DNA of 9,643 nt, from contig CABSNA010000041.1 in assembly GCA_902478865.1 (NCBI GenBank), forward strand, positions 1-9,643, read 5' to 3'. This document shows positions 5,892-9,643 of this stretch, one piece after another (within the stretch, counting starts at the first letter, position 1; each line of letters begins with the position of its first letter). The position numbers and the translations under genes are program-made. Under the pieces are notes generated by a model. It ran no database searches and had not been told where the DNA came from. It worked only from the letters and a program-made list of their open reading frames with translations. The DNA is from an uncultured Collinsella sp. (GTDB taxonomy: Bacteria > Actinomycetota > Coriobacteriia > Coriobacteriales > Coriobacteriaceae).

Positions 5892-6682
5892 TAGAAGACC
5901 ACCACCTTGGAAGCATCGAACACGGGGCCGCACATGCAAGCACCCTTCATACCGTCGACCGTCTCGACATTGCAGGTGTTGCAGGCGCCAAAGCCACAGC
6001 TCATCATACGCTCAAGCGACACCTCGCAGTACGCACCGGCCTCGGCGGCAGCGGCGGCGACTTTCTTCATCATGACAGCGGGGCCGCAGCTGGCCACATA
6101 GTCGTAGCCGCCCTCGCCGAGCAGCTCGGCGGCAGGATCGGTGCAAAAACCGTGCGTGCCGAGCGAGCCGTCGTCGGTGCAAACGTTGACCGTATCGCAC
6201 AGCGAGCGGAACTCATCGACACCCACGGCCTTGGAAGCGGTGCCAAAGCCCAGGCACACGTCAACATCCACGCCCTGCTCGGCAAGCATACCGGCAAGGC
6301 ACAGCACGGGCGGAACACCGATGCCACCGGCGACGAGCAGGGCCTTCCTGGTGCCCTCGGGTACCATCCAGCCACGGCCACCGGGGCCCAGCAGGTTAGA
6401 GGTGGAGCCAGGGCCCATCTGGGACAAACGACGGGTATCGTCGCCCACGACGGCGTACCACAGCTCGACGGTGCCAGCCTCGGCGTCGGCGCGGTAGTAG
6501 CTGAGGGGCACGCGAAGCAGCGAGGACGCATCGCCGGGTACGGCGATGTTCACAAACTGACCGGGCTTGAGCGCACTTGCAAGCTTGGGGGCCGAGATGA
6601 CGAGCGAGAAGATGCCGTCGGCAATCTCCCGGTTCGAGACGACCTCGAAGTCGTGCATGCGTGCAGTGGAAGGTGTGGGCAT
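5891..6682 (-). CDS. pyrK: Dihydroorotate dehydrogenase electron-transfer subunit (FAD, 2Fe-2S)
   Basis: A 263-residue partner of PyrD that carries electrons from FMN through a 2Fe-2S cluster and FAD to NAD. The N-terminal flavin domain has LRVPLSYY at about 56-63 (the R-x-P-x-S FAD motif) and the NAD-binding part has LLVAGGIGVPP at about 115-125. The C-terminal cluster loop has Cys229, Cys234 and Cys237 (C-x4-C-x2-C) and Cys249, followed by an additional Cys251 just before GPVF. The frame opens at 6718, but GGAG six bases before the ATG at 6682 favours the shorter start. It is separated from pyrC by 92 bases with two hairpins, and its stop overlaps the likely pyrD start. Confidence 0.95.
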   Translation of the reverse strand: MPTPSTARMHDFEVVSNREIADGIFSLVISAPKLASALKPGQFVNIAVPGDASSLLRVPLSYYRADAEAGTVELWYAVVGDDTRRLSQMGPGSTSNLLGPGGRGWMVPEGTRKALLVAGGIGVPPVLCLAGMLAEQGVDVDVCLGFGTASKAVGVDEFRSLCDTVNVCTDDGSLGTHGFCTDPAAELLGEGGYDYVASCGPAVMMKKVAAAAAEAGAYCEVSLERMMSCGFGACNTCNVETVDGMKGACMCGPVFDASKVVVF

Positions 6683-6697
6683 AGACGCTCCAATCCC

Positions 6698-6713
6698 CCA
6701 TGCGGTTGCATGG
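6698..6713 (-). promoter_or_regulatory. Small hairpin just upstream of the pyrK ribosome-binding site
   Basis: Arms CCATGC (6698-6703) and GCATGG (6708-6713) pair perfectly around a 4-base loop. In the message the hairpin ends six bases before the GGAG of pyrK. It could affect initiation or stabilise the 3' part of a processed transcript; the pairing is seen, the role is a guess. Confidence 0.3.
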
Positions 6714-6726
6714 TCCAAACTAATAG

Positions 6727-6754
6727 AAAGCGCGGCACCGCAAGGGCGCCGCGC
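6727..6754 (-). terminator. GC-rich hairpin in the pyrC-pyrK gap, possible internal terminator or attenuator
   Basis: Arms GCGCGGC (6730-6736) and GCCGCGC (6748-6754) form a 7-bp all-GC stem with an 11-base loop. In the minus direction it is followed by TTTCTATTAGTTT, a mediocre U-tract. It starts 20 bases after the pyrC stop. It may partly stop transcription between pyrC and pyrKDF, which would set unequal expression, or protect mRNA ends. Confidence 0.45.
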
Positions 6755-6774
6755 ACAAAAGCGATAAGGCTATG

Positions 6775-8064
6775 CTAGCAGATGCAGCCGTCGGCAAGCG
6801 TCTGCTTACCGCCGACAAACACATCGGTGGCACGACCGGTGAGCGTGCGGCCGGCAAAACCGGAGTTCTCGGCGCGCGACTCGTAACCGTCCTCGCCAAC
6901 CGTCCAGGTTGCGGAGGGGTCGAACACGGTCAGGTCGGCAACGGAGCCCGCCTTGACCTGAACCTGGTCGAGACCCAGGATCTCACGCGGCTTGATGGCC
7001 ATGAGCTCGACCATGCGGCCCATGCTCATCTTGCCCGTGTTGACCAGCTCGGTGAGTACGAGCGACAGCGAGGTCTCGAGGCCGATCATACCAAAGGGCG
7101 CAAGCTCGAACTCACGGGCCTTCTCCCACGGGGTGTGAGGAGCGTGATCGGTGACGATAACGTCGACGGTGCCGTCGATGACGCCCTGACGGATGGCCTC
7201 GGCATCCTCCTCGGTACGCAGCGGCGGATTGACCTTGAGCGAGGTGTTGTAGGTCTCGTCCAGGTCGTTCTCGGTCAGGAACATGTGGTGCGGGGTGGCC
7301 TCGCAGGTGACCTGAACGCCAGCGGCCTTACCGGCACGCACGATCTCCAGGCCATGGGCGGTGGAGATGTGCTGGATGTGCAGCTTGGCACCGGTCAGCT
7401 TGGCGATCTCGATGTCGCGAGCGATCTGGAGCTCCTCGCCGGCAGCCGGCCAGCCCTCGAGAGCCAGACGGGTCGAGACCTTGCCCTCGTTGATCTGGCC
7501 ATGGCCGACCAGGTCCTCGTCCTGGCAGTGGCTCATAAAGACCTTGCCGAACATCTTGCCGTAGTCCATGCAACGACGGAGCATACCCGCGCCCTGCACG
7601 CCGCGACCGTCGTCGGTGAAGGCGACGGCGCCGTGGGCGACCATATCGCCCATCTCGGACATGGCCTCGCCCTTAAGACCGCGGGTCATAGCGCCCGACG
7701 GATAGACGCGGCAGTGACCGACCTCGGCAGCACGGGACTTGACGAACTCCACGACGGTACCGTTATCGGTAACGGGATCGGTGTTGGGCATGGAGCACAC
7801 GCCAGTAAAGCCGCCCTTTGCAGCTGCGCGGGTGCCGCTCTCGATGTCCTCTTTGACCTCGTAGCCGGGCTCGCGAAGGTGAACGTGCATATCCACCAGG
7901 CCGGGGACGAGGTACTTGCCGGAAAGGTCGCGAACCTCGGCTCCCTCGACGGCGAGATTCTCGCCGACCTCGGCGATCTTGTCGCCGTCAATCAGGACGT
8001 CAACGACACCGTCAAGCTCGACGGACGGGTCGACGACGTGGGCATTCTTAAGAAGCAAGGCCAT
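6775..8064 (-). CDS. pyrC: Dihydroorotase (type I)
   Basis: A 429-residue zinc amidohydrolase that closes carbamoyl-aspartate to dihydroorotate. Length and motifs fit type I (Bacillus/Aquifex-like) rather than the short E. coli type. Metal and substrate sites visible: DMHVHLREPG with His60 and His62, SMPNTDP (about 91-97), FTDDGRG with the Asp (151/152) that takes the place of a carboxylated lysine in this type, MSHCQDEDL with His179, IQHISTAHG with His232, and VIVTDHAPH with catalytic Asp306. All are present, so it should be active. The frame opens at 8079, but GGAGG eight bases before the ATG at 8064 decides the start. It overlaps the 3' end of pyrB by 17 bases. Confidence 0.97.
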   Translation of the reverse strand: MALLLKNAHVVDPSVELDGVVDVLIDGDKIAEVGENLAVEGAEVRDLSGKYLVPGLVDMHVHLREPGYEVKEDIESGTRAAAKGGFTGVCSMPNTDPVTDNGTVVEFVKSRAAEVGHCRVYPSGAMTRGLKGEAMSEMGDMVAHGAVAFTDDGRGVQGAGMLRRCMDYGKMFGKVFMSHCQDEDLVGHGQINEGKVSTRLALEGWPAAGEELQIARDIEIAKLTGAKLHIQHISTAHGLEIVRAGKAAGVQVTCEATPHHMFLTENDLDETYNTSLKVNPPLRTEEDAEAIRQGVIDGTVDVIVTDHAPHTPWEKAREFELAPFGMIGLETSLSLVLTELVNTGKMSMGRMVELMAIKPREILGLDQVQVKAGSVADLTVFDPSATWTVGEDGYESRAENSGFAGRTLTGRATDVFVGGKQTLADGCIC

Positions 8065-8992
8065 TATCGGCACCTCCAAGCAGCAGATACAGGATAGCCA
8101 TACGCACGCAGATACCGGCGTAGACCTGCTCCAGGATGACGGAGCGTTGCGGGTGGTCGGCCATATAGGAGTCGAACTCGACGCCGCGGTTGATGGGGCC
8201 CGGGTGGCAGATGATCGCGTCGGGCTTCATGAGCTTCTCACGATCCTTGGTAAGGCCGAAGAGCTTGTGGTACTCGCGAATGGTCGGGAACGGGGCACCC
8301 TCGAGGCGCTCCTGCTGTACACGCAGCATGTAGACGACGTCCAGCTCGGGCAGGACGGAATCGAGGTCGCTCGTCACGTGGTCGCAGCCCAGAACCTCGG
8401 GCGCCGGCGGCAGCAGCGTGCCGGGGGCGACGGCGTAGGTCTCGCAGCCCATGATCTTCAACGCGGGGATCAGCGAGCCGCAAACGCGGGAGTGGGAGAT
8501 GTCGCCGACGACGGCAACCTTCAGACCGTGGAAGTCACCCTTGTGCTCCCAGATGGTATACAGGTCGAGCAGAGCCTGCGTGGGGTGGTTGTGCTTGCCG
8601 TCACCGGCGCAGATGACGCTCGCGGGCGAGTTCTGCGTGACGATGTAGGGCGCGCCGGCGTGCTTATCACGCACGACGATGCAGTCGATCTTATAGGCGT
8701 TGAGGGTCTCGACGGTGTCGACGAGGCTCTCGCCCTTGACCGTAGAGGTCGAGGAGCCGCCAAAGTTGAGGCTGTCGGCCGAAAGACGCTTCTCGGCGAG
8801 CTCGAAGGAGCTACGGGTGCGCGTCGAGGGCTCGTTGAACATGTTGACGATGGTCTTACCCTTGAGCGTGGGGACCTTCTTGATCGCACGCTCGTTGACC
8901 TCGGAGAACGCCTTGGCGGTCTCGAGGATGAGCTTGATGTCCTCTTCGGAGTACTCGGTAATGTCGATCAGGTGCTTATGGTTGAACGCCAC
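8048..8992 (-). CDS. pyrB: Aspartate carbamoyltransferase, catalytic subunit
   Basis: A 314-residue enzyme that joins carbamoyl phosphate and aspartate, the committed step of pyrimidine synthesis. Carbamoyl-phosphate sites are STRTR (56-60) and HNHPTQ (134-139), with VKGES (about 85-89) supplying the Lys from the neighbouring subunit of the trimer. Aspartate-side motifs are DISHSRV (about 164-170), MLRVQQER (222-229) and HPGPINRGVE (263-272). No regulatory pyrI follows, so control probably comes from PyrR. The frame opens with GTG at 9004, but that codon sits directly on the GGGAGG sequence. GTG at 8992, about eleven bases after GGAGG and four bases past the pyrR stop, is preferred; the longer start would add four residues (MSST). 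Confidence 0.96.
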   Translation of the reverse strand: MAFNHKHLIDITEYSEEDIKLILETAKAFSEVNERAIKKVPTLKGKTIVNMFNEPSTRTRSSFELAEKRLSADSLNFGGSSTSTVKGESLVDTVETLNAYKIDCIVVRDKHAGAPYIVTQNSPASVICAGDGKHNHPTQALLDLYTIWEHKGDFHGLKVAVVGDISHSRVCGSLIPALKIMGCETYAVAPGTLLPPAPEVLGCDHVTSDLDSVLPELDVVYMLRVQQERLEGAPFPTIREYHKLFGLTKDREKLMKPDAIICHPGPINRGVEFDSYMADHPQRSVILEQVYAGICVRMAILYLLLGGADNGLAS

Positions 8993-8996
8993 GGTA

Positions 8997-9581
8997 CTAC
9001 TCACCTCCCAGCGGCGCGGAGCCCACGTGGGAACCCGGCGCGACGTCGTTAATCTCGACGGCGGTGTGGCCGTCGACTTCCTTCATATATAGGTGCACGT
9101 TCTCCTCATGCGACGAGGGAACGTTCTTGCCGACAAAGTCCGGCGAGATGGGGAGCTCACGGTGACCGCGGTCAACGAGAACTGCCAGCTCAATACGGCT
9201 CGGACGGCCCAGGTCCATGACGGCGTCCAGAGCAGCGCGGATGGTACGACCCGTGTACAGGATGTCGTCCACCAGCACGACGCGCTTACCGTCGACGCTA
9301 AAGGGAATGTTGGTGGCGTGGATCGCGGGAGCGAAATTGGTCGCATAGTCATCGCGGTAGAAGCTGATGTCCAGGCTGCCGAGCGGAACTTCGACGCCCT
9401 CGATCTCCTTGATCTCCTCGGCGAGCTTCTTTGCCAGAAGGTCGCCGCGCGTGACGATGCCGACCAGAGCGAGGTCTTCACAGCCCTCGTTGCGCTCGAG
9501 AATCTCGTGCGCGATGCGGGTCATCGCTCGATTGACGGCGGTCTCGTCCATGATGACCGCCTTGGGGGAAGTCGTGCCCAT
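8997..9581 (-). CDS. pyrR: PyrR, pyrimidine operon RNA-binding regulator / uracil phosphoribosyltransferase
   Basis: A 194-residue phosphoribosyltransferase-fold protein that binds pyr mRNA when UMP/UTP is high and lowers operon expression; many members also convert uracil and PRPP to UMP. Visible are VTRGDLLAKKL (about 43-53), the PRPP loop VVLVDDILYTGRT (101-113), and LVDRGHRELPI (135-145) followed by DFVGKNVPSS (about 148-157), both hallmarks of PyrR. It is slightly longer than B. subtilis PyrR, with a C-terminal tail APGSHVGSAPLGGE. ATG at 9581 has AAGGAG at close spacing. First in the operon, it fits autoregulation through a leader; only the last 62 leader bases are in the window. Confidence 0.96.
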   Translation of the reverse strand: MGTTSPKAVIMDETAVNRAMTRIAHEILERNEGCEDLALVGIVTRGDLLAKKLAEEIKEIEGVEVPLGSLDISFYRDDYATNFAPAIHATNIPFSVDGKRVVLVDDILYTGRTIRAALDAVMDLGRPSRIELAVLVDRGHRELPISPDFVGKNVPSSHEENVHLYMKEVDGHTAVEINDVAPGSHVGSAPLGGE

Positions 9582-9602
9582 CGATCTCCTTCCTCACATG
9601 TC

Positions 9603-9622
9603 TTGACTGCTGACACAGTCAA
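9603..9622 (-). repeat. Inverted repeat in the pyrR leader
   Basis: TTGACTG (9603-9609) and CAGTCAA (9616-9622) pair perfectly around a 6-base loop between the poly-T stretch and the pyrR ribosome-binding site. It could be a small leader hairpin. It does not carry the GAGAGG-type loop known for Bacillus PyrR sites, so its role is open. Confidence 0.35.
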
Positions 9623-9643
9623 AAAAATAGATGCCCGACCGCT
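9621..9643 (-). terminator. Probable 3' half of an intrinsic terminator / attenuator before pyrR (cut by window edge)
   Basis: On the minus strand the window begins with GC-rich AGCGGTCGGGCATC followed by TATTTTTTT, 40 bases before the pyrR start. This is the shape of the descending arm and U-tract of an intrinsic terminator. The partner arm would lie beyond base 9643 and cannot be seen. Known PyrR systems in Firmicutes end their leaders this way, so an attenuator is likely; the terminator of an upstream gene is the alternative. Confidence 0.5.

Noticed and set aside
5040..5894. Plus-strand open frame of 284 codons opposite pyrD
   Set aside because: Same shadow pattern, Gly/His/Asp-rich, opposite a complete dihydroorotate dehydrogenase.
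5892..5939. N-terminal extension of pyrD into pyrK
   Set aside because: The extra residues (MHVRPRVRCFQGGGLL) have no family counterpart and overlap the conserved end of PyrK; later starts with better signals exist.
6772..8097. Plus-strand open frame of 441 codons opposite pyrC
   Set aside because: It mirrors pyrC almost exactly in extent; repetitive Asp/Gly/Leu/Val/His composition and no family motif. pyrC on the other strand has every catalytic residue.
7916..9052. Plus-strand open frame of 378 codons opposite pyrB and the pyrB-pyrC junction
   Set aside because: Shadow of pyrB; no ribosome-binding site or domain signature.

Overview
All twelve protein genes found in this window lie on the minus strand, so the biological reading direction runs from base 9643 down to base 1. 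The content is core metabolism and housekeeping rather than accessory DNA. Base composition is GC-rich by eye, start codons include several GTGs, and one gene (mihF) encodes the actinobacterial-type integration host factor placed directly upstream of gmk and rpoZ, an order known from Actinobacteria. With class 1B dihydroorotate dehydrogenase (PyrD plus PyrK), a rhodanese-less ThiI and ComEA/ComEC, the best guess is an anaerobic member of the Coriobacteriia (Collinsella or a relative). The lineage is inferred from gene content, not from a search.

Region 1 (about 9643 to 4258) is a pyrimidine biosynthesis operon in the order pyrR, pyrB, pyrC, pyrK, pyrD, pyrF. Junctions are tight or overlapping except for a 92-base gap between pyrC and pyrK that holds two hairpins. 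It encodes the regulator PyrR and the enzymes for carbamoyl-aspartate formation, dihydroorotate ring closure, oxidation to orotate (PyrD with its electron-transfer subunit PyrK) and the final OMP decarboxylation. carAB and pyrE are not in the window. The right edge keeps what looks like the 3' half of an intrinsic terminator just before pyrR, as expected for a PyrR-controlled attenuator.

Region 2 (4257 to about 4019) is a 239-base spacer. It has a long hairpin after pyrF and an AT-rich imperfect palindrome that overlaps a good extended -10 promoter for the next operon.

Region 3 (4018 to 1565) is mihF, gmk, rpoZ, thiI: a nucleoid protein, guanylate kinase, RNA polymerase omega and the tRNA 4-thiouridine/thiamine sulfur enzyme. 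Two of the three junctions have a stop codon directly abutting the next start codon. The operon ends in a strong hairpin terminator at 1565-1597.

Region 4 (1564 to 1) is a DNA-uptake pair, comEA and the N-terminal part of comEC, joined by an ATGA overlap and preceded by a spacer with three GGTTTTGG-type repeats. comEC runs off the left edge.

I found no mobile element, CRISPR array, tRNA, rRNA or clearly new multi-gene system. The points worth a second look are regulatory: the palindrome at the mihF promoter, the repeats before comEA, the hairpins inside the pyr operon and the possible attenuator at the right edge.
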